From Hortaea werneckii (Eukaryota; Ascomycota; Dothideomycetes; Mycosphaerellales; Teratosphaeriaceae), in NCBI GenBank assembly GCA_037044905.1, contig JBAOKB010000111.1:44994-108993 (forward strand): a stretch of 64,000 nt of DNA, written 5' to 3'. This document shows, piece by piece, positions 33,396 through 44,658 of this stretch. Below the pieces are notes generated by a model. That model ran no database searches. It had not been told where the DNA came from and was given only the letters and a program-made list of their open reading frames with translations. A program made the translations under genes and the position numbers. Position 1 is the stretch's first letter; each line of letters opens with the position of its first letter.

Positions 33396-34381
33396 GGGAG
33401 CGGTAGGGAGGGGATAAGAGAGGAGGTCACGACGGTCAGAGGAGAGGGGCAGATGTCCACGGCAGCTCTCGGAGAGAAGTGGAGATACAGTGTAGAGAGA
33501 GAGAGAGAGAGAGGGAAAGAGGGAAGATCAGAGAGATTTGAGTCTGGCTTTGTGTAAGTTCAGTGTCCCATGTAGGGGACACATAACACGCTCCTTTGAA
33601 TGGTACGTAGCTTCGCAACCAAATCTTTTTAGGAAGTAAGAAATTCGGAAAGAAGGCAAAAGATGCAATTGGCATGGAACCTGCCCCAATCTCCAAAAAC
33701 CCACGATAATGTCTCCAAACTCCCCGATTCTTTTTCCTTGTGCACTCGCTCTTCTCTCCTGTCCTCTTCTCACTCCATCTTTCCCACCCTCAACCCCCAA
33801 TCCTGGCTCCCTTGAAATTCCTCATGACATCAGAAGAAGGGCGAGAGCGGAGGACCCGGGGAGGAGGGAGAAGAGAGAGAGAGAGAGAGAGGGAGAGATG
33901 AAGAAGAGTCCAAGGAGGTATCGGACAACGACAGGAGTTCAAATAAATAAAAACGAAGTGGGATAAAAAAACTCAAGGGGGAGGGGCAATGGCACATAGG
34001 TCGAGGAGAGGAAAGTAAGACATCATGCTAATTTGGTGCTTGCCTGGTTCCCCCTGACACCAGAAGTCCATACTTCTTCTCGAGCTTCTATCATAGGCTA
34101 TTTCTGAAAAAAGGAACGAGAGAGGGAGAAGAGAAGTAGAAACGGGAAAGGGGGAAGGGAGAAGAAAAAAAGTGTTTAGAACCCAAATTCCATTTCTGAT
34201 TCTCATATATTCATACGACCAATTCGAAAACCCCCGAGAAACCCCCTCACTGTCCAGATGAGCCCGAACACCTCTTTCAAAAAAAGAAAAAAAAAAAAAA
34301 AAACCCCCCACTTCCCTACCTCCATCCACGAAAACCCGCAAAGAAGAAGGGAACGAAATTTGAAGGGGCACCAAAAAAAAT
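33323..34381. other. Intergenic with homopolymer and GA tracts, 33.3-34.4 kb
   Basis: Lies between the Thr-rich gene and the convergent aminotransferase. It holds a G33 run, short GA tracts near 33498-33512 and 33871-33892, and an A-rich run near 34288-34303. No gene seen. Confidence 0.55.
33362..33394 (+). repeat. G33 homopolymer
   Basis: Thirty-three consecutive G just 40 bp downstream of the Thr-rich protein gene's stop codon, so probably inside its 3' UTR or terminator. The exact length should be treated with caution because such runs are error-prone. Confidence 0.9.
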
Positions 34382-36485
34382 CTAACAAGGCCCAATCATC
34401 TGCACCAACCCATTCTCCCCCTGCACGCCATCCCCCTCCATCATAGCTCCCTGCTCGTCCTCCTCCAACAACTCCTCAATAGTCCCCCGATCCTTAATCC
34501 TAAAAAACTCCCTCACACCCCTCGCCAACCGCTTACTAGTCGGGACCAGGGCCTCCTCATCAATCGCAGCAAAACAAAGTCGGAAGAACTGCCATCCGGA
34601 TTCCTCGCGGATCTGATCCGTAGGGGAGAAGATGGAACCGGGGGAGACGAGGACTAGGTGGGGTTTGCGGGTCCAGAAGATCCACAGGGCGCGGGAGAGG
34701 CGGGGGAGTTGGGCGGAGCGTTTGTAGGTGGTGTAGAGCGGGTGCGAGGCGAAGTGGATGCGGAGCCAGATGAACATGCCGCCGACGGGCCAGTCGAAGG
34801 AGTACAGCGGGGAGGTTTCGATGACGGCCCACTCGTCGTCGTCGTCGGCTTCATCGGCCTCTCCGGCGAGAGTGGGGGGGTTGGTGAGACTGTTCCTCCG
34901 TCCGGATTTGATCAGGTCTCGGCCTTCGTCCAGCGTGGAACACATGAGTTTCATCCTGCGCTCGTAGTTCCCGCGCAGGCCTTCGAGCCAGCGTACCCAG
35001 CCGTCGGCTTTCCAGCCCTGGCCCGCGGGTAAGCCGCCCTTGCCGCCTTTCAGGTGCTTGGGCGGCGGGTCGTTAAGGCCCTCGTGATCCGGACCCAGGA
35101 CTAATTCGGCGATGAGACTCTGGACGAAGCCGGAAGGCTGCTGCGTGGTCGTCTCGGTGATGCGGAGGATGCGTTCCACGAGCGCGGGTTGGGCGGAGAT
35201 CCAACCCAGTCGACATCCCGGCGCGACGGTTTTGGAGAAGGTGTCGAGGCGGATGACGCGGCCGTCTGTGTCGATGGAGATGAAGGAGGGGACGAGCGAG
35301 TCGAGGAAGGCGTAGCCGCTGGATTTCCAGCCTTCGGGGCGTGGTTCGCCGTTGGCGAGTAGGGAGATGTGCGGATTGAAGGATTGGTTGGCGGGGTGTG
35401 AGGTTGTGGTCGTATTGACCGCCGTCGAGGTTGGGAATTGCAAGTACCAGTAGGGGTCGTCTTCGACGATGATGATGTCGTATTGGGAGCAAAGGGCGTA
35501 GATTTCGCGGCGGCGTTGAAGGGAGAGGACGCCGGAGGTGGGGTTTTGTCCCATGCTGTTTTGCGCAACGATGTTAGTACAATATTTCCTCTTCACATCC
35601 TCGCAGGGTGGTGCTTAATGTTAGGGGATGTGCTACTTACGTGACGGTATACATCAGATGCGGCCTCTTACCCATCTTCTCATCCCAGTTCTCCAGCACA
35701 TCCCTCAGTCCACCTTTCCCTTCCGCCATCATGCCCTCATCATCCATCTTCACGGGGGCAATGTTCATCCCTCTCGGTTTCGCACCCTGTACGGCATTCA
35801 TATACGCGAACTCCTCGACAAGCAGACCCTCCTTATCCCGGATCCAATCCTTCTCTTCGCTCCACTCGTTGGTCAACGCCTGGAGGACCTTGGAGAAGCC
35901 ATCTGTATTGCCACAGGTTAGGATGACTTCAGGACCGCCTTTGTACGGGCAGTTGGGGTGGAGGTTCTGCTGAGTGAACTGGCGGATGAAGTAGTAGAGT
36001 GGTGGGTAACCCTGGGCAGTGCCGTATTGCAAAGCGGTGGAGAGGTCGATCTTCTTTAAGGGATCCTTCTGTTGGGTCGTGTGTGGGACGGTGATGCTGT
36101 CCTCGGGTTGGTTCAATGGGCTACCCGTTGCTCCTACGCCGAGTGCAGCCATCCGTCTCTTGACGCTGTCGAGCTCGTCGGTGTCGCCATCGGCGGGAGG
36201 ATCAACCGGCTTATTAGGGGTCGGTTGCCATCGATCCGGTCGAGCTACCCTGGCCTCTAACGTGTCGAAGGGGAAGTAGTAGTTGTTCGGCAAGCCACCA
36301 GCGAGTTGGCCAATGCCTGGGATCTGGAAGTACTTGTAGAATTGCTTGATGGAGGAAGCCTGTCGGGTCTTGGTCGCTCTCGAGAGATGGTGGCTGAGAT
36401 CCTTAGGTTCCGGCCTGGTGTCGGCGACAAAGGACTGGCTGTCAGATGGGGGTGGCGCTCGGCCGGGTGCCTTGTTCCACTGCAT
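34382..36485 (-). CDS. Aromatic amino acid aminotransferase (Aro8-like), PLP fold type I
   Basis: Two minus-strand exons, 35641-36485 and 34382-35555 (672 residues). The 85-nt intron has donor GTAAGT, branch TACTAACATC and acceptor ACAG; it joins YTVT to MGQNPTSGVLS, the conserved NPT region. The PLP-binding Lys is in DTFSKTVAPGCRLGW (about residue 390); IIVEDDPYWYLQF carries the cofactor-binding Asp and Tyr, and FFRLCFA the substrate-binding Arg. LTCGNTDGFSKVLQAL is the N-terminal cofactor loop. These enzymes interconvert Phe, Tyr and Trp with their keto acids, and some use 2-aminoadipate. At 672 residues the protein is longer than usual: there are insertions around 95-130 and in an acidic EADEADDDDEW loop, and a Glu-rich tail. 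It is divergent from the LCCL gene. Confidence 0.88.
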
Positions 36486-37287
36486 TTTGGCCTGTGGGAC
36501 GTTTCTGTGATACGAGTCAATGGCAAGGTGATTGTGGAGGGAAAGCCAGACACCACGAAGCAGAACCGAAGGAGATAGCGTGAAGATGTAATGCTGTCGT
36601 CGCTACTCCTGCATACCTTATCGGAGTTAATGATATGGACCTTACAAATCGGGCCAATCTGCCGTGTTGCAGCACATATCAATGACGCGCTAAGCCGCGC
36701 CCTGTCGGCAGCCGGCGTATGGATGTGGGGAGTGGAGTGCAAGTGGATTACTACCTAGGTAGGTATTCATCGCCGGCATTCCCCATGTACAATGGATATC
36801 GCTGTATCAGTACTGTATCATTGCCGAGCATGAAATTGAGATACACATTCCCTCCAAACATATCCAGACCAAACCCTGTCAAATGTTCGAATGCACATGT
36901 CGGAAGACTAGACACTCGCCGCGCCAAGCTCGCCGACGGGATGCCGTTGCTCGGCTGTGACTTCGCCGACGCTAGAAGTGAAGTTCACCATACATCGGTG
37001 TGTAGGTGACGGCTCGGCCGGTGGTGAGCTTGCGTGGATCGACGCTCGCTTCAGTCGTCAGTTCTCGCAACCACCGTATATAGAGAACATTGCTTTGGCT
37101 GGAGGGGATCGATATACAGGTCGGTATCTTCCATCGTTTCTCACTGCATATCCATACAATTACACATTGTACCTAGCCTCGGCCAATCGCTGGCCTCATG
37201 ACGGCCATCGAATACCGTGACGTACCCTGTGCTGAGTGAAGCCCTGGCATTGGACGAAAAGGAAGAGACAGCGACGCAGGCAATAGG
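36486..37287. other. Divergent intergenic, 36.5-37.3 kb
   Basis: An 802-bp region between the start codons of the aminotransferase and the LCCL gene, so it contains both promoters. CGTATATAGAG at about 37077-37087 is a TATA-like site about 200 bp before the LCCL start. Confidence 0.5.
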
Positions 37288-39495
37288 ATGGGCCGAAGCA
37301 ATGTGTCACATGACGAGGAGGCCGTTCTAGGCGCACAACAGCATCGCTCGCACGATCGATACCACGACTCCCCCAACGATTCCGACGACGAAGCAACCAT
37401 TGGCCCGGATGCGCCTCTCCGCGATTCCTCTGGCACCCCCTCCATCGAATTCGACGGCTTACGGGTAGGCGGTAGATCGAAGGACTCATGGCAGGACAAC
37501 ATCGCACGGCGAATACCGCCTCAGCTACATTACGCCTGGGAAAAGACAGTAGAATGGGTCAAGGGCCCAAACCCTCCACGCATCTTCAAGATCGTGCCAC
37601 TTTTCCCCCAGATCCAACATGCGCCGATTGAGCTCCTAGATCGCTATGCGCCCAAGCGGATTCAGCGATTCGGATTGCTTGCCTTGGTGATGGCGTGCTG
37701 GCTTTTCGCCTTCTCCACGATCCTCCGTGCGAGCTCATTCACAGCTTCTATACCCCGCTATGGCTCCCCCGTCCGCCTCAGCTGCAGTGCCAAGTACTGG
37801 TCGGACGGCAACATTTGCGGCATCAACGGCGATGAATGCCGTCCCTTCTCCAACGCCACAATGGCCTTTCGATGCCCGGCCGAATGCTCCCAACAGCAAG
37901 TCTTCAACCCCCACGCCGTCGGCGACCAGGAAGTCGTCTACAAGTCTCTGGTCATTGGTGGACCGACGGATCAACAGACCGGCTACGAAGACGAACTAAC
38001 GAATAACGCCGTCTACCGCGCCGACTCCTTCATCTGCGCGTCGGCCGTGCACGCCGGATTCCTCAACGACGCCGAAGGCGGATGCGGCGTCCTCGCCCTA
38101 ACGGGAGAACAATCCGACTTCCAAGCCTCGAAACGCAACGGCATCAAGAGCTTCGCCTTCGACTCATACTTCCCACGCTCCTTCGGCTTCCTGTCCGGCA
38201 CGCGCGCACAATGCAAAGACCTCCGGTGGCCCGCCCTGGGCATCTCCGTCTTCTTTAGCGCCCTCATCTCCATCTTCACCACGAGCCCCAGCGTCTTCTT
38301 CTGGACGAATTGGATCATCCTCTTCTTCCAAACGGCGCTCGCCACCGATCCCCCAAGCCTCACAAACTACTACAGCCTGCTTTCCGTCGCCTTCGGCCGC
38401 TTCCTGCCCGCCTGCTTCTGCGGTTGGGTCACCTACAAATACACGTCCCGCCGCTCCCTCGAAGGCCTGACCGCGCAATTCGAGAAGACTATCCTCTGGA
38501 TGGGCCCCGCCTGGGTGGGAGCCCTGAACAACCAAACTTTCGACAAGATCCCCATCCAGCGCCTCACGCCGCACGACATCCGCGCCCAGCCCGGCGCCAT
38601 CCCGGCCCTGATCACCGTCGTACTAACCATCTTCCTCATCGCGCTAGGCCAAGCCTGGTCCTTCCGCGTGGAAGGCCGCATGCCGCGCTACCTGGCCATC
38701 TACTCGCTCTTCGTGCTCGGTCTCCTCATCTGCGTCGCGCTCCCCGGCCTGAGTCTGCGTATCCACCACTACATCCTCGCTCTCCTCCTCCTACCCGGGA
38801 CTTCGTTCCAGAACCGCCCGAGTCTCGTCTACCAGGGCCTGCTCGTGGGGCTTTTCATTAATGGGATTGCGCGGTGGGGGTACGCGAGTATTCTCGAGCC
38901 GCCTGCGGATCTGCTCCGGGGCTCGCAGATGGGGACTTTGCTCCCCGCTGTCGAGGTGCTGAGTGCGGGCGTCGGGAACATCACGTTTAACCTCGGCCCC
39001 TTGCCGCAGTGGGATGGGAAGATGCGGAAATTGTTCGATGGGGTGTCCGTGTTGGTTAATGATGTGGAGCGGTTTCGGGGGTATGCGGATGATAGGGGGT
39101 ATTGGGATCCGGTCACTAATGGCTTCGCGGACGAGGAGGGGGGTGTGGAGGTGAGGGAGGATGATGAGGGGGGGTTTGTCTGGACTTGGCATCGACATCA
39201 TGCGCGTCGGGCTTTGTCAGGGGGTAGAGGAGGGGACCGCGATGGGGGCATGTTGCCTTCGCCTGCTGCGCCTGATGATCCTGGGGATCGGCGGAAGAAG
39301 AGGAGAAGGGGGGACCCGGAGGGGGATTCCGAGGAGGCGGTGCAGGAGGACGGCGCGGATCAGAGTAAGGAGATTATCCTACCCGAGTATTTCCGTTTTG
39401 GATATATGGCCGGCAGCAGCGTAGGGGATTTCTCGAAGGCCGGGAAGTGGTTGGGGGATGGGGAGTGGATTGAGATGGAATCCGGGCCGAGCTGA
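37288..39495 (+). CDS. LCCL-domain multi-pass membrane protein
   Basis: A single exon of 735 residues. A polar N-terminal 110 residues precede a first membrane helix (about 127-150). The LCCL domain follows at about 193-300: FRCPAECSQQQVFNPH, the central Cys in DSFICASAVHAGFL, and GGCGVLALTGEQSDF, with its four conserved cysteines. Roughly seven more helices come next, including GAIPALITVVLTIFLIALGQ and YLAIYSLFVLGLLICVALPG. The C-terminal 130 residues are polar, with a basic KKRRRGDPEG patch. LCCL domains are extracytoplasmic modules. Fungal proteins of this layout are conserved but functionally uncharacterised; a vacuolar or plasma-membrane location is a guess. Confidence 0.88.
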   Translation: MGRSNVSHDEEAVLGAQQHRSHDRYHDSPNDSDDEATIGPDAPLRDSSGTPSIEFDGLRVGGRSKDSWQDNIARRIPPQLHYAWEKTVEWVKGPNPPRIFKIVPLFPQIQHAPIELLDRYAPKRIQRFGLLALVMACWLFAFSTILRASSFTASIPRYGSPVRLSCSAKYWSDGNICGINGDECRPFSNATMAFRCPAECSQQQVFNPHAVGDQEVVYKSLVIGGPTDQQTGYEDELTNNAVYRADSFICASAVHAGFLNDAEGGCGVLALTGEQSDFQASKRNGIKSFAFDSYFPRSFGFLSGTRAQCKDLRWPALGISVFFSALISIFTTSPSVFFWTNWIILFFQTALATDPPSLTNYYSLLSVAFGRFLPACFCGWVTYKYTSRRSLEGLTAQFEKTILWMGPAWVGALNNQTFDKIPIQRLTPHDIRAQPGAIPALITVVLTIFLIALGQAWSFRVEGRMPRYLAIYSLFVLGLLICVALPGLSLRIHHYILALLLLPGTSFQNRPSLVYQGLLVGLFINGIARWGYASILEPPADLLRGSQMGTLLPAVEVLSAGVGNITFNLGPLPQWDGKMRKLFDGVSVLVNDVERFRGYADDRGYWDPVTNGFADEEGGVEVREDDEGGFVWTWHRHHARRALSGGRGGDRDGGMLPSPAAPDDPGDRRKKRRRGDPEGDSEEAVQEDGADQSKEIILPEYFRFGYMAGSSVGDFSKAGKWLGDGEWIEMESGPS

Positions 39496-40160
39496 AAGCG
39501 GGTTCGACTGTTGAATAGGACAGGTTGGGATATTTCTGATCTAAGTGTCTAGATTCTTGTACATGGAATAAAGCTATATTACACAGCCGTTCTTCCTCCA
39601 GGGCATGGAGACCGGTTTGCCCGAGCGCCCCTCTTTTTAGGGCCTTGAGAAGGAATTGGGAAAATGGGGAGACAGGCCGGGGCTGGGTGTTGAATGCGTT
39701 CAGGATGCCTGACTTCGACCAGGGGAGCACGTAAAACTCGATAATGAACACTTCCTGACTTGTGAAGCTTCGGCGTGGCCTGGGTATGCTATACCAAATC
39801 TGTACACCGGTGTTGGCCGAATGAGTCAGCCGTCTTGGGGCTGAGAACATGAAACTACCTACATACAACCTTGCGCTTTTTCATCTGTCCGCAAGCGTTT
39901 CTGATGTCTTGACTTATTCTTATACATATTACTAGACACGAGTTCCTTATAGGAACAATATCGGACTTCTTTATCTTTTTTCTTTTCCTACCCTTCTTTT
40001 ACCCTCACAAGGACAAGAAAATTAGAGTAGAAACGAGACAAACGATTGACAAGAGCCCTCCGCCTCCTTAGTTGAAGGGGGAACAAAAGGAAAAGAAAAA
40101 CACAAGAAAGAATCAGACATCCACAAACGCACCCCAAAACCCTTCCGTCAAAAAGTAGTG
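39496..40160. other. Intergenic, 39.5-40.2 kb
   Basis: Between two co-directional genes. The end near the acetyltransferase is A-rich and C-rich, a likely promoter and leader. No coding signal recognised. Confidence 0.55.
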
Positions 40161-41027
40161 ATGCCCCTCCAACTCCACCCCCTCCAACCCTCCGACATCC
40201 CCTCCTGCGTAGAAATCTACTTCCTCGCCTTCCAAAACCCCCACTCCCTCGCCTGCTGGCCCCGGGTCCCCTCAGTCAGGAAATGGTGGGAGGACATGTT
40301 CACCCGCGAGATGGCGTCGGAACCGGGTTCGCATTGGTTCAAAACTGTTGATCCCACTCCCGAAGATGGCGAGCCAGTGGTAGTGGGGTTTGTGAAGTGG
40401 CAGGAACCTAGACCCGAGGGGATGGAGCTGGAGACGGAGCTGCCGGAGTGGCCGGCGGAGGCGGATGGGAGGGTTTGCGAGGAGACGTTTGGGGAGTGGG
40501 GACGGAGACGGAGGGAGTTGATGGGGGGGAGGGGGCATTGGTGTGAGTTTCTACCTTTCTATTTTCTTTTTTCTCCCGGCCCTTTCCCCCTTCTCGCCTT
40601 GGCTCTTTGATAGGGGACGGGGAATCGGGTTTCTGTCTTTGACGCTCTCGGGTGTGGTGACATGTCAAATTCTGGCGAAGGCGATACAGGACATGCGAAA
40701 AAGGCCGGAAGGGGAAAAGAGCTAATGATGGCTCCAGATCTCGAGATCATCGCTACACATCCTCGATACCAGGGTAGAGGAGCAGGGTCCATGATGATCA
40801 ACTGGGGCCTTGAACGTGCGGACCAGGATAATGTCGCAGCCTATCTTGAAGCCTCCCCAGAAGCCGTGTCGCTGTATGAGAAGCTGGGCTTTCAGAACGT
40901 CGCGAGCACGGATACGTGGATTCAGAATGAGAGGGTGAAGGGCGAATGGTATCGGAATTTGTTCATGATACGGCCGGGTCGAGGGAGGAAGAGTGATACG
41001 CAGGGGAATTTGACGCAGGATTCATGA
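40161..41027 (+). CDS. GNAT-family N-acetyltransferase
   Basis: Two exons, 40161-40542 and 40738-41027 (223 residues). The 195-nt intron is the longest in the window; donor GTGAGT and acceptor CCAG join GRGHW to YLEIIATHPRYQGRGAGS in frame. The acetyl-CoA-binding motif A is RYQGRGAG, preceded by strand LEIIATHP; SPEAVSLYEKLGFQNV is the typical motif B. The N-terminal half has the ITV-type start LHPLQPSDIPSCVEIYFLAF and strand PVVVGFVKW. Proteins of this fungal type acetylate small-molecule amines or are uncharacterised; the substrate cannot be told. The first ATG is at 40161; the codon just before it is GTG. The gene ends 200 bp from the convergent P450. Confidence 0.85.
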
Positions 41028-41227
41028 CCTCGTAAGGCTATATTATATCCAGTTGTACTTGGATGGCATTCTTTCGAAGATGGAATATTACAGACGAAGA
41101 AGTGAATGAATTCTGGTTGTCTAACTCTATGACAATGTCCTGTATTCCAAATGCTGTTCCTCGTCTCAGCCTGCTCAACCCTCCAGCAGGAAGGATCCTG
41201 TCTCCCGTAAGACTGCTTACTTCATAA

Positions 41228-42769
41228 TCATACCTCCGCATTGCGATGTTGGATCCATACCTGCTCCAACGGCTTCTTCGCGGAAGGGTTATTCCGATCG
41301 CATCTCGGCAGCCCTCTTTCCTTCCCAGCTGCATCTGTCAATTTCAGGTCGTCAAAGTAAGCCAGAAAGAATGCGACGATGAGGTTATTTTCCAACTCCG
41401 CGAATCGTCTGCCAAGACAAGGATGCCGTCCGACACCCCATCCGATCCATGCAAATTGGAATTGCTTGTCTTCCTGTCTGCCTTCCATGTATCGGCTGGG
41501 ATCCCATTCGTCGGGTTTGGTGTACACATCGGGGTTGTAATGAAGATCGCCAATATGCCAGGCGACGTAGGAGTTATTCGGGATCACTTCGCCGTCGGTC
41601 TGAGGGATCGGGATTGGTCGGCCGGAGACATTTTTGCGGAAAGCTGCCCCCATCGTTTGCAGACGGATGCTGTCCTTCAGGAAAAGATCGACGAGTGGAA
41701 GCTCGTTCTCCCATGCTTCAATGGGTACGTGCAAGAGCTGGTCCTTCAATGGCAGAGAGGAATCCTCGCAATGACGGGCTGCCATTGCCGTGACTTCTTC
41801 GCGAGCTCGTGGTATCCATTCAGGCTTGTTGATCATGTATATAAGCGTCCACGCAGCATTGATGCCGCTGTTTAGTTGGCCGGCAAAGAGTGCCCCAAGG
41901 ACGAACGTGATAATGTCCGTAACGTTATCGCCTTGATCCATAAGGTACTGTAGTCCGTCGTCCTCTCGTCTGCCCTCAGCATGACGAGCATCTACGATCC
42001 GCTTGAAAATCATATACAACTGCGCCCCACCCCAAGTACGCTTCACCTTCGCGGGGGAAGGAAGCCACGGGTACATGATGGAGAAAGGCGTTGCGGTAGA
42101 CTCGATCATTTCGAAGTATTCAAGACACTTGGCCAATACGACGGGATCATCTGCAATCTCGTTGCACGCTACAGTGCGCATCGTAAACTGGAATACTAAA
42201 CGATAGACGCTCTCGAAAGGATCCGTCCGACGGTTTGGGTCCGCGGCCAGGTTGTCAAAGTTTGCCCGGGCATCCTTCATCAGTTGCGACAATCCATTCT
42301 TTAACCTGTTGCCCTTGACCAGGTTGATCAAGCGTTTATGGAAATACCCCGTGAAGCTATTATCTTCCAACGAGCTCTTAGCCGGACCTCCTTCCCTCTT
42401 CACTTCTGGTGTCCCTCCAAGCAGGGCGGCATAACCCTCTGAAAACCCTAGCTCCTTGACCGGTGTATCGAAGAAGATCTTCCTCGCCTCTTGTCCCGAA
42501 ACGCCCACGACCGGATGCTGCCCGGCATAGAAGCTAAAGTTGCCAGTCTTGGAGCCGGCTTTGGCAGCTTGGTAGAAGTCCCATCGCTTGGTGAAGAATT
42601 GGTGTGAGCCTACGATAGGCCAGGCGATACTCGTGAGTTTGGGGGCATTCTTAGGGAAAGCTGGACGGTTGGTGAGGTTGTGATAAAAGGTTGCCAAGAG
42701 AGCAAAGGTGCCGAACAAGATGGCGAACACAAGAGGCTCTACATCCGGCAGGAAACTTGCGAGCGCCAT
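41228..42769 (-). CDS. Cytochrome P450 monooxygenase
   Basis: A single-exon, 513-residue microsomal-type P450. An N-terminal hydrophobic helix (about residues 12-30) anchors it in the ER, followed by the Pro-rich hinge RPAFPKNAPK. The I-helix segment GALFAGQLNSGINAAWTL has the AGxxxS/T-type oxygen-activation region. The haem loop WGVGRHPCLGRRFA has the ligand Cys near residue 451, with Trp replacing the usual first Phe. The K-helix motif reads DSIR (about residue 365) rather than ExxR. DEWDPSRYMEG is the PERF-like region. Overall the protein resembles the CYP51-related or steroid-type fungal P450s, but it lacks the CYP51 FGAGRHRCIG sequence, so sterol 14-demethylase is not assigned. Substrate unknown; no biosynthetic core gene adjoins it. 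Confidence 0.88.
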   Translation of the reverse strand: MALASFLPDVEPLVFAILFGTFALLATFYHNLTNRPAFPKNAPKLTSIAWPIVGSHQFFTKRWDFYQAAKAGSKTGNFSFYAGQHPVVGVSGQEARKIFFDTPVKELGFSEGYAALLGGTPEVKREGGPAKSSLEDNSFTGYFHKRLINLVKGNRLKNGLSQLMKDARANFDNLAADPNRRTDPFESVYRLVFQFTMRTVACNEIADDPVVLAKCLEYFEMIESTATPFSIMYPWLPSPAKVKRTWGGAQLYMIFKRIVDARHAEGRREDDGLQYLMDQGDNVTDIITFVLGALFAGQLNSGINAAWTLIYMINKPEWIPRAREEVTAMAARHCEDSSLPLKDQLLHVPIEAWENELPLVDLFLKDSIRLQTMGAAFRKNVSGRPIPIPQTDGEVIPNNSYVAWHIGDLHYNPDVYTKPDEWDPSRYMEGRQEDKQFQFAWIGWGVGRHPCLGRRFAELENNLIVAFFLAYFDDLKLTDAAGKERGLPRCDRNNPSAKKPLEQVWIQHRNAEV

Positions 42770-44658
42770 CGTTTGCTTCTTGGTCTCCCGGATGGACAGG
42801 ACGCAGAAAGGAAAGACAATGGATGTGAAGGAAATGGGAAAATGCTTATCGACCTACCCTCTCCACCTCACCCGTCCCCAGCACTGAGTCGTATAGGTAT
42901 ACGAATGTGAATTATGTCCTCGGTGTTTTCAACTTATTGGTTGAATTGCAGGAGACTAAGAACCTGGGCAGTTCTTCTCCCCGGTTTCCCGGAAAAGAGG
43001 TTGCATTAGTGTCGATATGTGCAGGTTCCGAATTGGTGGGTGAAGTGCTTTCGGACCAATCGCCTCGAAATGTGCCACAGCGGCATTGAGCGGGACGGGG
43101 CGATCTGGTCGTGAACCATGTTCGTTATCGGCCCACACAGTCGTTCAATTCCGCGTGCTCCACCATAACCACTGCACAATTCGGACAGCTTGGTTGGCAC
43201 AAGCATGAACATGAGTCAAGACAAGACACCAGTATCCATCGATTGTGGCTGCATGCATACTAATTGTTCAGCCTCCTACATCATCCAATTGGTGGTGGCG
43301 AAACGTGGGATGTGAGCTCTTGCCAGCGTTCTACCAGCGCGTCTGCATCAACCTGATATCAACCTTTGGCAATGATTTGCAACGACATGCGCATAGGAAT
43401 TGCTATTGTAGGCAACCAGCCAGATATGGTGACGTGCAGATTGGCGTCAATTCATGGGAACGACAGCCATCCGCAACCTCGCTGGATGGACGCTTGATCT
43501 TGAGTCCTTGTATCTTTACTGACAAAGCAGCTAACCGAGATGCAGTCTGCCGACTTGGGATCGTTGGTTAAGTGTTCAGTCGGCAGCTTGCCGCGAAGGC
43601 AACCACTCTAAGAGTGTACTGAGCTCCATTAGAACCACAAATGAACGGCTTCATGACTGACATGCGTCTGCTGCCATGTCTACTTGCTTGACCTTGTATT
43701 AGCCTACTGGACATTACCGAGCCTCTTCTTACATTCCGCCGCAGTAGGTACTTCAAGAAAGCTCTCTGCGTCGACACTAGACGTCAGATCTTGACGGAAC
43801 GACTGGACTTCTTGCGCCTCACACCACGGCGTATCTTACCGCCAAGTATATTCTCGGAACGGACTCTGTGTGTTCACGCCAGCAAGTCAACATTGCAAGC
43901 TTTTTAAGAAGACATTCACGGACCAATGACTGTGTGTGTGCACGCCGGGAAGGCATCATTGCAAGCTTTTAGAAGATCCCCGCGGACCGATGATTTCACA
44001 TGGGGAGACAGCGGAAGTCCAGCAGCATGGATTCTCTCCTGCTCACTCAGCGAGGAGAACGGCAGAATCATACGCGAAACGACCGTGAAGTAGCGCAACC
44101 GCAAGCAATAGTGCGGCCGGCAGCAAGCTAGACTAACTGGGGGGTCTTTCACTCTCAAGCGGGCAATGCGGGACGTTTTGCAGGAAGTGCTGGAGGCGAG
44201 AGACTACGATAACTCCATGGGCAACAAGAGCCAGGTAACCTTTAGCGTAAGAAGGGCGCGTAGGCCGCACCGCTGTCCATCACCACCCCCGCGCGCATCG
44301 CCAAGCACCCTCCGCCGCTGCGGCTGTCGGCCGCGAAGCTGAGTCCCGGATCAGCACCAAAGCATAAGGTATGTGCAGATCAGGCTGTGGCGATGGTTGT
44401 ACGATGGCCCTGCAGTCAAAGCAATCTATGTCCTCTTACTAGTGATGCGATGCCTGACGTGGCCTATGTCGCTTGCATGCCTATAGAATTGCGGCGCAGC
44501 GCCAGTGCATCGACGTCACATTGCAGTTCTTGGGCTGTCCACTGCAGGTGAGTCTACAGCTCAGGAAATACTCACACTCCGGTTTGCACACCCTTCTTAT
44601 TCACGCGAGCTCAATCGACCAGGCTTCACCGTCTCGTCTCTTCCAGGCTGCTTCCGAG
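42770..44658. other. Intergenic, 42.8-44.7 kb
   Basis: A 1.9-kb gap between the P450 promoter and the CVNH frame. It contains a diverged tandem duplication near 43.9 kb. The CVNH frame stays open from 44473; a splice-donor-like CAG/GTGAGT at 44546-44551 suggests that an upstream exon could exist. Confidence 0.5.
43861..43983 (+). repeat. Imperfect tandem duplication, about 60-bp units
   Basis: Unit one (about 43861-43919) and unit two (about 43928-43983) share the order GACTGTGTGTGT-like start, CACGCC, CATTGCAAGCTTTT and AGAAGA, with scattered differences and a few small indels. A third partial unit starts GGACCGATGA at 43984. Not coding. Confidence 0.7.

Noticed and set aside
40158..40160. 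GTG as start codon of the GNAT gene
   Set aside because: An ATG follows immediately at 40161 and is the normal eukaryotic start.
41228..42769. Identification of the P450 as CYP51 sterol 14-demethylase
   Set aside because: The haem loop and K-helix motifs differ from CYP51 and its conserved substrate-recognition segments were not found.
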